NCBI RefSeq assembly: GCF_014200675.1
Contig: NZ_JACHCI010000011.1
Span: 62,001 to 126,000, forward strand
Source of the DNA: Janthinobacterium saanense
GTDB taxonomy: Bacteria > Pseudomonadota > Gammaproteobacteria > Burkholderiales > Burkholderiaceae_D
Direction of reading: 5' to 3'
Length of the DNA: 64,000 nucleotides
Part shown: in pieces, positions 18,012 through 25,918 of the stretch
How positions within the stretch are numbered: position 1 is the stretch's first letter
Layout: each line of letters begins with the position of its first letter
Program-made: the position numbers and the translations under genes
Notes under the pieces: model-generated
Told to the model about the DNA's origin: nothing
Databases searched by the model: none
What the model saw: the letters and a program-made list of their open reading frames with translations, nothing else

Positions 18012-18179
18012 GCTAAAACCGCCAGCCGCTGGCCGCTGGCGGACCCTGGTTTCGAATTTTTCATGCAGAAACATCGAGTTGAGCGCGCTTAGGCCCTCTT
18101 TTCAACGCATCCTTCTGCGCAGAATTTGCCGATAATGACATAATGGCGTCGTGATCCACTTCCATGCACTCGAGTACCA
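18012..18179 (+). other. fliK-fliL intergenic region with weak hairpin and sigma-28-like -10
   Basis: Just after fliK is a dyad, CCGCCAG (18019-18025) and CTGGCGG (18036-18042), not directly followed by a T-run, so a weak terminator at best. GCCGATAA occurs at 18128-18135, identical to the FliA -10 consensus, but the octamer 11 bases upstream (ATCCTTCT) does not resemble TAAAGTTT. The gap suggests that fliL starts a new transcription unit, but the promoter type is undecided. Confidence 0.35.
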
Positions 18180-18197
18180 TTGAAAGCAAATCCAAAA

Positions 18198-18704
18198 ATG
18201 AAAGCAGATCCGAAAGCAGATGCAAGCCTGGCACCGGCTGGCGCGTCAAAAAAGAAGCTTCTGATCATCGTGCTGGCCTCGGTACTGCTGGCCGGCGGCA
18301 TAGGTGGCGGTGCGGCCTGGTATTTCCTGCATGGCAAGGCTGACAAGGAAGATGGCGCACCGGCCAAGAAAAAAGTGTCCAAGGCCGGCCCGCCCGTTTT
18401 CGTGCCCATCGATTCATTTACCGTGAACTTGCAGCCGGAAAATGGCGAGCAATACCTGCAGATCGCTTTTACGCTGCAAGTGCCTAATCCGGAAGAGATG
18501 GATAACATCAAGCTGAACATGCCCAAGGTGCGCAGCCGCTTGCTGTTGCTGCTGTCGGGCAAAAAAGCCTCGGAACTCAATACCGTGGAAGGCAAGCAGC
18601 AACTGGCGGCAGAAATCATTGCCCAAGTGAACCAGCCCTTCGTGGACAAAGGGCCAGAGCAAGAAGTATCAGACGTCTTATTCACCGCATTCATCATTCA
18701 ATAA
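18198..18704 (+). CDS. fliL: Flagellar basal body-associated protein FliL
   Basis: A single-pass membrane protein that surrounds the stator and supports torque. A short cytoplasmic N-terminus is followed by a transmembrane segment (KLLIIVLASVLLAGGIGGGA) and a periplasmic domain with VFVPIDSFTVNLQPE and YLQIAFTLQVPN, typical of FliL. I chose the ATG at 18198 (168 residues). An in-frame TTG at 18180 adds six residues. It lies 6 bases before fliM. Confidence 0.93.
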   Translation: MKADPKADASLAPAGASKKKLLIIVLASVLLAGGIGGGAAWYFLHGKADKEDGAPAKKKVSKAGPPVFVPIDSFTVNLQPENGEQYLQIAFTLQVPNPEEMDNIKLNMPKVRSRLLLLLSGKKASELNTVEGKQQLAAEIIAQVNQPFVDKGPEQEVSDVLFTAFIIQ

Positions 18705-18710
18705 GCAGCC

Positions 18711-19691
18711 ATGGCCGATAATTTCCTCTCCCAGGAAGAAGTCGATGCCCTACTCAAGGGCGTCAACGGAGACCAGGACGACGCGCAGGCGCCGGAAGAC
18801 GTCACGGGAGTTCGTACCTACAACCTGGCAACCCAGGAGCGCATCGTGCGCGGCCGGATGCCTACGCTGGAGATTATCAACGAGCGTTTCGCACGGCTAT
18901 TGCGCGTGGGCCTGTTCAACTTCCTGCGCCGTAGCGCCGAAGTGTCGGTCGGTTCCGTGCGGGTATCGAAATACAGCGAATTCATCCGCAACCTGGTGGT
19001 GCCCACCAATTTGAACCTGGTGCACATGAAGCCGCTGCGCGGCACGGCCCTGATGGTGTTCGATCCGGGCCTGGTGTTCTTGCTGGTCGACAATCTGTTC
19101 GGCGGCGATGGCCGTTTCCACACGCGCGTCGAGGGACGCGACTTTACGCAAACCGAGCAGCGCATCATCTTGCGCATCCTCGACATCGTGTTCGAAGCCT
19201 ATACCAAGTCGTGGGAGCCGGTCTTCCCCGTCGAGTTCGAATATATTCGTTCTGAAATGAACACGCAGTTCGCCAACATCGCCACGCCGAACGAGGTGGT
19301 GGTGGCCTCGACCTTCACGGTGGAGCTGGGCTCGGTGTCGGGCCAGATCCACTTCTGCATGCCATATTCGATGATCGAGCCTATCCGCGATTCGCTCACC
19401 TCGAGCCTGCAGGGCGAGGCGCTGGAAGTGGACAAGCGCTGGATCCGCTTGATGACGCAGCAGATCCAGATCGCCGAAGTGGAACTGGTGGCGTCATTGG
19501 GCACGGCGCGCGTCTCGTTCGACGAAATCCTGAACATGAAGGTGGGCGACATCATTCCGCTCAATATCCCCGAACTGATCGCCGCTACCGTCGACGGCGT
19601 GCCCGTGATGGATTGCACTTACGGGGTATTGAACGGACAATATGCATTGAAGGTCGAGAAATTGCTCGCCAATGCCGATAACATCAAATAA
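18711..19691 (+). CDS. fliM: Flagellar motor switch protein FliM
   Basis: A 326-residue C-ring protein. The N-terminal CheY-P-binding segment FLSQEEVDALLKGV is present. The middle domain has DNLFGGDGRF (the GGxG loop that meets FliG). The C-terminal SpoA domain (ELVASLGTARVSFDEILNMK, ending KVEKLLAN) pairs with FliN. It lies within fliLMNOPQR. Confidence 0.98.
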   Translation: MADNFLSQEEVDALLKGVNGDQDDAQAPEDVTGVRTYNLATQERIVRGRMPTLEIINERFARLLRVGLFNFLRRSAEVSVGSVRVSKYSEFIRNLVVPTNLNLVHMKPLRGTALMVFDPGLVFLLVDNLFGGDGRFHTRVEGRDFTQTEQRIILRILDIVFEAYTKSWEPVFPVEFEYIRSEMNTQFANIATPNEVVVASTFTVELGSVSGQIHFCMPYSMIEPIRDSLTSSLQGEALEVDKRWIRLMTQQIQIAEVELVASLGTARVSFDEILNMKVGDIIPLNIPELIAATVDGVPVMDCTYGVLNGQYALKVEKLLANADNIK

Positions 19692-19720
19692 GCAGCAGAC
19701 GTAAAAAACAGGAGAGTGAC

Positions 19721-20155
19721 ATGTCCGACAACCAAGACGATCAAAGCCTAGACGACGACTGGGGCGCGGCCATTGCCGAGCAAGCCAAGGCGGAAGCCGA
19801 AGCCTTGCAAAATCAGGCCGCCAATACCGCCAGCGCGGCCAGCGCCGCCGTATTCAAGGACTTTTCCAAGCAAGCCTCGAAGTCCGAGACGCATAACGAT
19901 ATCGATTTCATCCTCGATATTCCGGTGCAACTGACCGTGGAACTGGGCCGCACCAAGATCGCCATCAAGAACTTGCTGCAACTGGCACAAGGTTCCGTGG
20001 TGGAACTCGACGGCCTGGCCGGCGAACCGATGGACGTGCTGGTCAACGGCTGCCTGATCGCCCAGGGCGAAGTGGTGGTGGTGAACGACAAGTTCGGCAT
20101 CCGCCTGACCGACATCATCACGCCGTCCGAACGCATCCGAAAACTGAATAAATGA
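19721..20155 (+). CDS. fliN: Flagellar motor switch protein FliN
   Basis: A 144-residue C-ring protein. The acidic, Ala-rich N-terminal 60 residues precede the SpoA domain (DIPVQLTVELGRTKIAIKNL, then GEVVVVNDKFGIRLTDIITP). It forms the lower C ring with FliM and docks FliH. It overlaps the fliO start by 4 bases (ATGA). Confidence 0.98.
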   Translation: MSDNQDDQSLDDDWGAAIAEQAKAEAEALQNQAANTASAASAAVFKDFSKQASKSETHNDIDFILDIPVQLTVELGRTKIAIKNLLQLAQGSVVELDGLAGEPMDVLVNGCLIAQGEVVVVNDKFGIRLTDIITPSERIRKLNK

Positions 20156-20751
20156 AGCCTGGCCTGTTGATTTCTACCGTGCTGCTGCCGCTGGCGGCCG
20201 CATGTTCCATCGCCCATGCTGCGCCTGCCCCTGCTCCTGCGGCCACGCCGGCAGCTGCCGAAACTGCCGCCGCCTCGATCAGCGCCAGCGCCCCTGAAGC
20301 CGCCGCTGCGACAGCGCCTGAAGCGAGCACACCAGTTGTTGCAGCAGCGCCCCTGCCCGCCATGCCGGCCGGCCCGCCGATGACGCTGGCGGCGCCCGCC
20401 AGTTCGGCCGGCAGCTTGCTGCAAACCATCTTCGCCCTGATCTTCGTGCTGGCCCTGCTGATGGGCCTGGCCTGGTTCATGAAACGCTACGGCGCCAAAG
20501 CCATGGGCAGCAATGCCAAGATGCGCGTCGTCAGTTCGCTCAGCCTGGGCGGACGCGAGCGCGTGGTGCTGATCGAAGTGGCCGACCAGTGGATCGTCGT
20601 CGGCGCTTCGCCAGGGCGCGTCAATGCGCTGGCTACCCTGCCCCGCCAGGAAGGCGATTTGCCCCAGCTGGCAGCCGCACAAAATGGCCCGGCCGCAGCC
20701 AGTTTTTCCGAATGGCTGAAGCAGACCATCGAAAAGCGCAATGGGAAATAA
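20152..20751 (+). CDS. fliO: Flagellar biosynthetic protein FliO
   Basis: A 199-residue membrane protein that helps FliP assemble. A signal-like N-terminus ([19 protein letters not shown]) is followed by a long Ala/Pro stretch, a transmembrane segment near 85-105 ([20 protein letters not shown]), and the FliO domain ([20 protein letters not shown], then [18 protein letters not shown]). It overlaps fliN and fliP at its two ends. Confidence 0.94.
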   Translation: MKPGLLISTVLLPLAAACSIAHAAPAPAPAATPAAAETAAASISASAPEAAAATAPEASTPVVAAAPLPAMPAGPPMTLAAPASSAGSLLQTIFALIFVLALLMGLAWFMKRYGAKAMGSNAKMRVVSSLSLGGRERVVLIEVADQWIVVGASPGRVNALATLPRQEGDLPQLAAAQNGPAAASFSEWLKQTIEKRNGK

Positions 20752-21523
20752 GCAGACGATGGCCTCGAACACCGTACAAAAACGTCATTGGATGATGTGG
20801 CTGCTGGCAGGCGCTGCCTTGGCCTTGCCGCTGTGGGCGCTGGCCGAACCGGGCATCCCGGCGTTCAGCAGCACGCCGGCGCCGGGCGGCGGCCAGAATT
20901 ATTCGCTGCCGGTGCAGACGCTCATCCTGATGACGTCGCTCACCTTTTTACCGGCCGCCCTGCTGATGATGACCTGCTTTACGCGCATCATCATCGTGCT
21001 GTCCCTGCTGCGCCAGGCCATCGGCACGCAATCGGCGCCGCCCAACCAGGTGATGGTGGGCCTGGCCCTGTTCCTCACCCTGTTCGTGATGGGCCCCGTG
21101 TTCGACAAGATTTATACGGACGCTTATTTGCCCTACCAGGAAAACAAGATCAGCATGCAGACGGCGCTCGACAAGGGCGTCGATCCGCTGAAAACCTTTA
21201 TGCTCAAGCAGACGCGCCAGACTGACTTGGCGCTGTTCGCCAAGATGTCGCGCTCGCCCGCCCTGCAAGGCCCGGAAGACGTGCCGCTGCGCATACTGGT
21301 GCCTGCCTTTGTAACCAGCGAATTGAAGACGGCGTTCCAGATCGGCTTTGCGATTTTCATACCCTTTTTGATTATCGACATGGTGGTAGCCAGCGTGCTG
21401 ATGTCGATGGGCATGATGATGATGTCGCCGGCGACCATTTCGCTGCCGTTCAAGCTGATGCTGTTCGTGCTGGTCGATGGCTGGCAGCTGCTGCTGGGTT
21501 CCCTGTCGCAAAGTTTTTACTAG
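20741..21523 (+). CDS. fliP: Flagellar type III export gate protein FliP
   Basis: A 260-residue integral membrane protein, five copies of which form the export gate with FliQ and FliR. A signal peptide (near residues 18-36) is followed by [20 protein letters not shown] and the family motif [20 protein letters not shown]. The C-terminal hairpin contains [20 protein letters not shown]. An internal ATG at 20762 is an alternative start. It overlaps fliO by 11 bases. Confidence 0.97.
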   Translation: MGNKQTMASNTVQKRHWMMWLLAGAALALPLWALAEPGIPAFSSTPAPGGGQNYSLPVQTLILMTSLTFLPAALLMMTCFTRIIIVLSLLRQAIGTQSAPPNQVMVGLALFLTLFVMGPVFDKIYTDAYLPYQENKISMQTALDKGVDPLKTFMLKQTRQTDLALFAKMSRSPALQGPEDVPLRILVPAFVTSELKTAFQIGFAIFIPFLIIDMVVASVLMSMGMMMMSPATISLPFKLMLFVLVDGWQLLLGSLSQSFY

Positions 21524-21533
21524 GGGACATGAA

Positions 21534-21803
21534 ATGACACCCGAAAGCGTCATGACGATGGGCCGCCAGGCCATGGAAATCACCCTGATGGTGGCCGCGC
21601 CCATGCTGCTGGTGGCCCTGATTATCGGTTTGCTGGTGAGTATTTTCCAGGCGGCCACGCAGATCAACGAAGCGACCCTGTCCTTCATCCCCAAGCTGGT
21701 CGGCATCTTCATCGCCATGATCGTGGCAGGTCCGTGGATGCTGTCCGTGCTGGTCGACTACATGCGCCAGATACTGTCCGGCATCCCCAGTCTGGTGGGC
21801 TAG
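21534..21803 (+). CDS. fliQ: Flagellar export gate protein FliQ
   Basis: An 89-residue protein of two transmembrane hairpins. It opens MTPESVMTMGRQAMEITLMV and includes the conserved FQAATQINEATLSFIPKLVG. The start at 21534 was chosen because upstream residues in the frame do not resemble FliQ. A GGGGACATGAA stretch supplies the ribosome site. It lies between fliP and fliR. Confidence 0.96.
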   Translation: MTPESVMTMGRQAMEITLMVAAPMLLVALIIGLLVSIFQAATQINEATLSFIPKLVGIFIAMIVAGPWMLSVLVDYMRQILSGIPSLVG

Positions 21804-21824
21804 CTTGCCGCAACAGCCGCCAGC

Positions 21825-22679
21825 ATGTTGACCTTATCGAGCATCGAACTCAATACCTGGATCGCAGCACTGCTGTGGCCGCTTAGCCGCATCCTCGGCT
21901 TGCTGGCGGCCGCCCCGCTGTTTGGCAACGCGGCCGTGCCCATCACCGTGAAAGTCTCGCTGGGCGCGCTGCTGGCCATGATCATCGCCCCCACCGTGCC
22001 CGCCCTGCCCGCCACCGACCCGATGTCGCTGGCAGGTTTATTGATACTCACGCAGGAAATGCTGGTGGGCCTGGCGATGGGCTTTACCGTCCGCATCGTG
22101 TTTTCCTCCATCGAAATGGCGGGCGAGATCAGCAGCCTGACGATGGGCCTGGGCTTTGCTTCCTTCTTCGATCCGCAAACCAAGGGCCGCTCGTCGGCCA
22201 TCAGCCAGTTTCTGGTGATGCTGGCCACCCTGATGTTTTTGACCATCAACGGCCACCTGGTCTTGCTGGCGGCGCTGGCCGAAAGCTTCGTCAGCCTGCC
22301 GATTTCCGCCTCGCCCATCAGCGGCGGCGGTTTCCAGCAATTGGCACTCTGGGGCGGAGAAATCTTCCGCACCGGCTTGCAGATCGCCTTGCCCGTGGTC
22401 GCCGCCCTGCTGCTGACCAACGTGGCGCTGGGCATCCTGACGCGCGCCGCGCCGCAGCTCAATATCTTCGGTATCGGTTTCCCCGTGACACTGGGCGTCG
22501 GCTTGCTGGTAATCGGCATGGTGCTGCCGTATCTGTCCACGCCATTCCAGAACATGTTTATGCGCGGCATAGAAACGGTAAGGCTGCTGCCGCGCAGCTT
22601 CGCCACCCGCGAGCGCCCGCCACCGCCCTTGCCACCCAATCCGCTGCGCCCGGCTCCGCCGAAGCCAGCCACGCCCTGA
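21825..22679 (+). CDS. fliR: Flagellar export gate protein FliR
   Basis: A 284-residue multi-pass protein completing the FliPQR gate. It opens MLTLSSIELNTWIAALLWPL and contains EMLVGLAMGFTVRIVFSSIE and PQLNIFGIGFPVTLGVGLLV, both diagnostic. The last 25 residues are Pro-rich (PPPPLPPNPLRPAPP), an unusual tail. It is the last gene of the plus-strand fli block and is followed by a convergent MFS gene. Confidence 0.96.
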   Translation: MLTLSSIELNTWIAALLWPLSRILGLLAAAPLFGNAAVPITVKVSLGALLAMIIAPTVPALPATDPMSLAGLLILTQEMLVGLAMGFTVRIVFSSIEMAGEISSLTMGLGFASFFDPQTKGRSSAISQFLVMLATLMFLTINGHLVLLAALAESFVSLPISASPISGGGFQQLALWGGEIFRTGLQIALPVVAALLLTNVALGILTRAAPQLNIFGIGFPVTLGVGLLVIGMVLPYLSTPFQNMFMRGIETVRLLPRSFATRERPPPPLPPNPLRPAPPKPATP

Positions 22680-22722
22680 GTCGTTGAGCCAGGATTAAAA
22701 CCTGCCAACGCATGGCGCAGCG

Positions 22723-23967
22723 CTAGCTGCCTGAGCGCCAGCGCCGCACATCGACATGCAGCTGCCATTGCTGGTATTTCACCAGATAGCGCAGCCCCAC
22801 CAGGGCCGCCGCCACGCCAGAGACGGCAGCGATGCCCAACGCCCAGCGGGGACCGAAGGTGTCGGCCACCCAGCCCACGATGGGGGCGCCGAGCGGCGTG
22901 CCACCGGCCATGATCGCCAGCAATATCGCCATCACCCGGCCCCGCATGGCGGGCGTGGTGGACAATTGCACGCTGCTGTTGACGCTGGTGGTGAAAGTTT
23001 GCGCGGCAATGCCAACCGGCACCAGCAACAAACCGAACAGCCAGTAATTGGGCATCAGGGCGGCCAGCGCACAGCCCACGCCGAACAGGGCGGCGGCGCC
23101 CAGCAGCAGCGGCATGCGCGGCTGCGCGCGGCCAGCCGCCATCAAGGCGCCTGCCACCGAACCGCAAGCCATGATGGAACTGAGCAAGCCATACTGGCCC
23201 GGCCCTGCATGGAAGGCGGTGACCGACATGGTCGACAGGAAGATGGGGAAATTCAAGCCGAAGGTGCCGATCAGGAACAGCATCAGCAAGATGGCCATCA
23301 GGTCCGGCCGCTGGCGTACATAACGGAAACCTTCGCCCAGGCTGGCCCTGGTCGCGGCGATGCGGGGTGCGCGGCGCAGCAATTGCACGCGCAGCAGCAA
23401 CAGTGAAGCGATCACGGCGGCGAACGAGGCCGCATTGATGATGAAGACCCAGCCGCTGCCCACGCTGCTGATCAGCAAACCTGCCACGGCCGGGCCCAGC
23501 ATGCGCGCCGCATTGAAGGAGGTGGAATTGAGCGCCACCGCATTCGTCAGATCTTCTTCTCCGACAATTTCAGAGACAAAGGTCTGGCGCACGGGCGAAT
23601 CGAAGGCTGTCACGCAGCCCAGCAGGAAAGCAAACACATACACTTGCCACAGTTGCACGGCGCCGCTGATGCACAGCAGGCCCAATCCCAGCGCCAACAA
23701 GCCCATGGCCGCCTGCGTGCACAGCAGCAGCTTGCGCCGGTCCAGCAAGTCGGCCGCCATGCCCGTCAAGGGCAACAGCAATAATTGCGGGCCGAACTGC
23801 AAGGCCATGACGATGCCGACGGCGCTGGCGTTGTGGTGCGTCAGTTCGCTCAGCACCAGCCAATCTTGCGCCGTGCGCTGCATCCAGGTGCCGACATTGG
23901 ACACCAGGGCGCCACCGGCCCAGATACGGTAATTGGGATTGCTTAGCGAACGGAAAGTATTGCGCAT
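22723..23967 (-). CDS. Major facilitator superfamily exporter (MFS_3 / enterobactin-exporter-like)
   Basis: A 414-residue, 12-helix transporter. It starts MRNTFRSLSNPNYRIWAGGA, followed by NVGTWMQRTAQDWLVLSELT, a pattern shared with the MFS_3 group that includes EntS-like and drug efflux proteins. The GxxADxxDRRK loop (GMAADLLDRRKLLL) is the MFS motif A. Substrate cannot be told. It lies 46 bases downstream of a MarR gene on the same strand, a regulator-exporter arrangement. It is unrelated to motility and sits where the two flagellar blocks converge. Confidence 0.85.
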   Translation of the reverse strand: MRNTFRSLSNPNYRIWAGGALVSNVGTWMQRTAQDWLVLSELTHHNASAVGIVMALQFGPQLLLLPLTGMAADLLDRRKLLLCTQAAMGLLALGLGLLCISGAVQLWQVYVFAFLLGCVTAFDSPVRQTFVSEIVGEEDLTNAVALNSTSFNAARMLGPAVAGLLISSVGSGWVFIINAASFAAVIASLLLLRVQLLRRAPRIAATRASLGEGFRYVRQRPDLMAILLMLFLIGTFGLNFPIFLSTMSVTAFHAGPGQYGLLSSIMACGSVAGALMAAGRAQPRMPLLLGAAALFGVGCALAALMPNYWLFGLLLVPVGIAAQTFTTSVNSSVQLSTTPAMRGRVMAILLAIMAGGTPLGAPIVGWVADTFGPRWALGIAAVSGVAAALVGLRYLVKYQQWQLHVDVRRWRSGS

Positions 23968-24013
23968 CTGCCTGGGGGGACTCCTTGCCGGGGTAAATTT
24001 GTTTAGCGGCGCC

Positions 24014-24463
24014 TCATTGCGCCAAACGTTTTAACAGTTCGATAGCCCTGTTCAATTCAGTGATCTCGTCTGCCGTCAACCGGCTTTCGATGTTGTGCGC
24101 CAGCCAGTCTTCGCGCGCGGCGCGGCTTTCCCGTATCCAGGCGCGGCAGGTATCGGTCAGCGACCAGATCGTTTGCCGGCCATCTTGCGGGTCGGGCGAC
24201 CCCGTCACCATCTGCGCCTCGCTCAAGGCCAGCACGATGGCGCTCATCGATTGCGGCCGCATGCCGTCGGCGCGCGCCAGGCTGCTGACGGTGGCCGGGC
24301 CATCGCGCTCCAGCCAGCCCAATACCGATGCCTGCGACATGCTGATGTCGCCCATATGCCCTTCTTCACGCAGGCGGCGGCGCAGCTTGCCGACCAGGAT
24401 GCGCAATTCGCTGGCCAGCTGCAGCACCTGCTCGTGTTTCTGTTCGTCGTTGTTGGAATGCAT
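24014..24463 (-). CDS. MarR family transcriptional regulator
   Basis: A 149-residue winged-helix regulator. The DNA-binding region is visible in MSQASVLGWLERDGPATVSS, SLARADGMRPQSMSAIVLAL and the wing TGSPDPQDGRQTIWSLTD. MarR proteins usually repress their own operon and release on ligand binding. The gene is promoter-proximal to an MFS exporter, and a perfect dyad in its upstream region (24504-24535) is a likely operator. The ligand is unknown. Confidence 0.9.
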   Translation of the reverse strand: MHSNNDEQKHEQVLQLASELRILVGKLRRRLREEGHMGDISMSQASVLGWLERDGPATVSSLARADGMRPQSMSAIVLALSEAQMVTGSPDPQDGRQTIWSLTDTCRAWIRESRAAREDWLAHNIESRLTADEITELNRAIELLKRLAQ

Positions 24464-24503
24464 GGGGAAAGCCGGATGATTCGATAGGCGCTACTGTAAC
24501 AGG

Positions 24504-24535
24504 TATACAGGTAGCCTGCACAGTTTGCCTGTATA
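24504..24535. promoter_or_regulatory. Inverted repeat upstream of marR-MFS (candidate MarR operator)
   Basis: TATACAGG (24504-24511) and CCTGTATA (24528-24535) form a perfect 8-bp dyad with a 16-base spacer. An extra ACAGG half-site lies just beside it (24499-24503). The site is 41 bases upstream of the MarR start, where autorepression would act. Binding by this MarR is inference. Confidence 0.55.
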
Positions 24536-24564
24536 GATTGCTTGAAAATCAAGAGTCCAGACGC

Positions 24565-24604
24565 AAAAAAGCCGGGGCCGGAGATCATCTCCGAGCCCCG
24601 GCTT
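24565..24604 (-). terminator. Rho-independent terminator of flgL
   Basis: On the minus strand a stem of AAGCCGGGGC (24569-24578 arm) with GCCCCGGCTT (24595-24604 arm), with a further inner GGAGAT/ATCTCC stem, is followed by a run of six T. It lies 26 bases after the flgL stop and closes the flgKL unit. Confidence 0.88.
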
Positions 24605-24629
24605 GCCGGTAGTGCCCAGCGCCTGAGCG

Positions 24630-25871
24630 CTAGCTGATGTAGTTGAACAGCGACAGACCCGACATGGCCGTAAACGTTTTTTGCGCCGCCTGCAACGTCG
24701 TTTGTTGCTGGCTGAACTGGGAAATGGCTTTCACCACGTCCAGGTCCTGCAAGCCCGACAAAGTGCTGGCGTATTGCAGATCGAGATCATCGCCCGCGCT
24801 GTCTAGCGTGTCGAGTTCCTTCAGGCGCGAACCGACTTCGGCACGCACCGACAGCACATTGTCGTAGGCGGTGTCGAGGGTGTTGTGGGCTGCGTTCAGT
24901 GCACCCGTCAGCCGCGCCTGGCCTGCCTCGCCGCTGGCCGGCTGGTTGAGCGCGCCGATCAGATTGGTCAGGGTGGTAAAGATCGATTCCTTGCCGCTGG
25001 GCGCCAGGGTGAACTTGTCCTGGTCGGCCGGTTTGCCCGAGATCGATACTTGCTGGCCGTCAAAATTGATGGCGTCGCCCGCCTTGTAAGCCACTGGCAC
25101 GGCCGGGTTCGGTATCGTCTGGCCCAGAGTCACATCGGTCACGGTGTAGGTCGTCACGGCGTCGGTGCCCGTGCCCGTGACCTGGAAATCGATGGAATAT
25201 TTATGGCCCGTCAACTTGGTCGGGTCCGTCACGGTGCCGCCGGAAATGATGCCGGCGCCGCCACGCGTGAAGTTGCCGGTGTCGGCCGCCGTGGTGAACT
25301 TGCCATTGCCCGTCAAATTATTTTCAAACACGGCTGCGCCCGAATCGCTGGTCGGCAGATAGCGCGAGGAACCCACCTGCAATTGGCGCTGGCCCTGGTC
25401 GCCGACATAGATCGCGCCGGCGGCGGTCTGGCTGAAAGGCTGGGTGCTCGACTTGTAGCCGCCGAACAGATAACCGCCGGCATTGTCCGATGTGTTGGCG
25501 ATGCCCATCAAATCGGTCAGCCGTCCTTGCAGTTCGGTCGCCAGGCTTTGGCGGTCGACATCCTTGAGAGCAGGATTACCGGCCTTGACCACCAGTTCCT
25601 GCACGTCGGCAATCAGCGAAGTGGTACTGCCCAGCGCCAGGTCTTCCTGGGACAGGAAATTCTTGGCGTTCGAGCGGTTCGTGACAAACTGGGTATTGAT
25701 CGATTGCGACTGCGTCACTTCCAGCGCGCGCGCCGAGGCGATCGGATCATCGGCCGGCGTCAGGTTGCGGCGGTTGGCCGACAATTGCATCTGCGTGCGG
25801 TTCAGCGCACCCTGCAAGGTGTTCAGCTGTGAGCTGCCCGCGTCATAAATCATCCTGGTACTGATACGCAT
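24630..25871 (-). CDS. flgL: Flagellar hook-associated protein 3 (FlgL)
   Basis: A 413-residue hook-filament junction protein. The start MRISTRMIYDAGSSQLNTLQ follows an AGGAGGGACAGC ribosome site and matches family N-termini. The C-terminal coil (ATLSGLQDLDVVKAISQFSQ, ending MSGLSLFNYIS) is flagellin-like. The middle has an inserted beta module (VAYKAGDAINFDGQQVSISG) resembling one in FlgK. It lies 47 bases after flgK and shares its sigma-28 promoter. Confidence 0.95.
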   Translation of the reverse strand: MRISTRMIYDAGSSQLNTLQGALNRTQMQLSANRRNLTPADDPIASARALEVTQSQSINTQFVTNRSNAKNFLSQEDLALGSTTSLIADVQELVVKAGNPALKDVDRQSLATELQGRLTDLMGIANTSDNAGGYLFGGYKSSTQPFSQTAAGAIYVGDQGQRQLQVGSSRYLPTSDSGAAVFENNLTGNGKFTTAADTGNFTRGGAGIISGGTVTDPTKLTGHKYSIDFQVTGTGTDAVTTYTVTDVTLGQTIPNPAVPVAYKAGDAINFDGQQVSISGKPADQDKFTLAPSGKESIFTTLTNLIGALNQPASGEAGQARLTGALNAAHNTLDTAYDNVLSVRAEVGSRLKELDTLDSAGDDLDLQYASTLSGLQDLDVVKAISQFSQQQTTLQAAQKTFTAMSGLSLFNYIS

Positions 25872-25918
25872 GCTGTCCCTCCTGGTGGCGGCGGCCTCTC
25901 GGGCCACCGCGCAAATAA

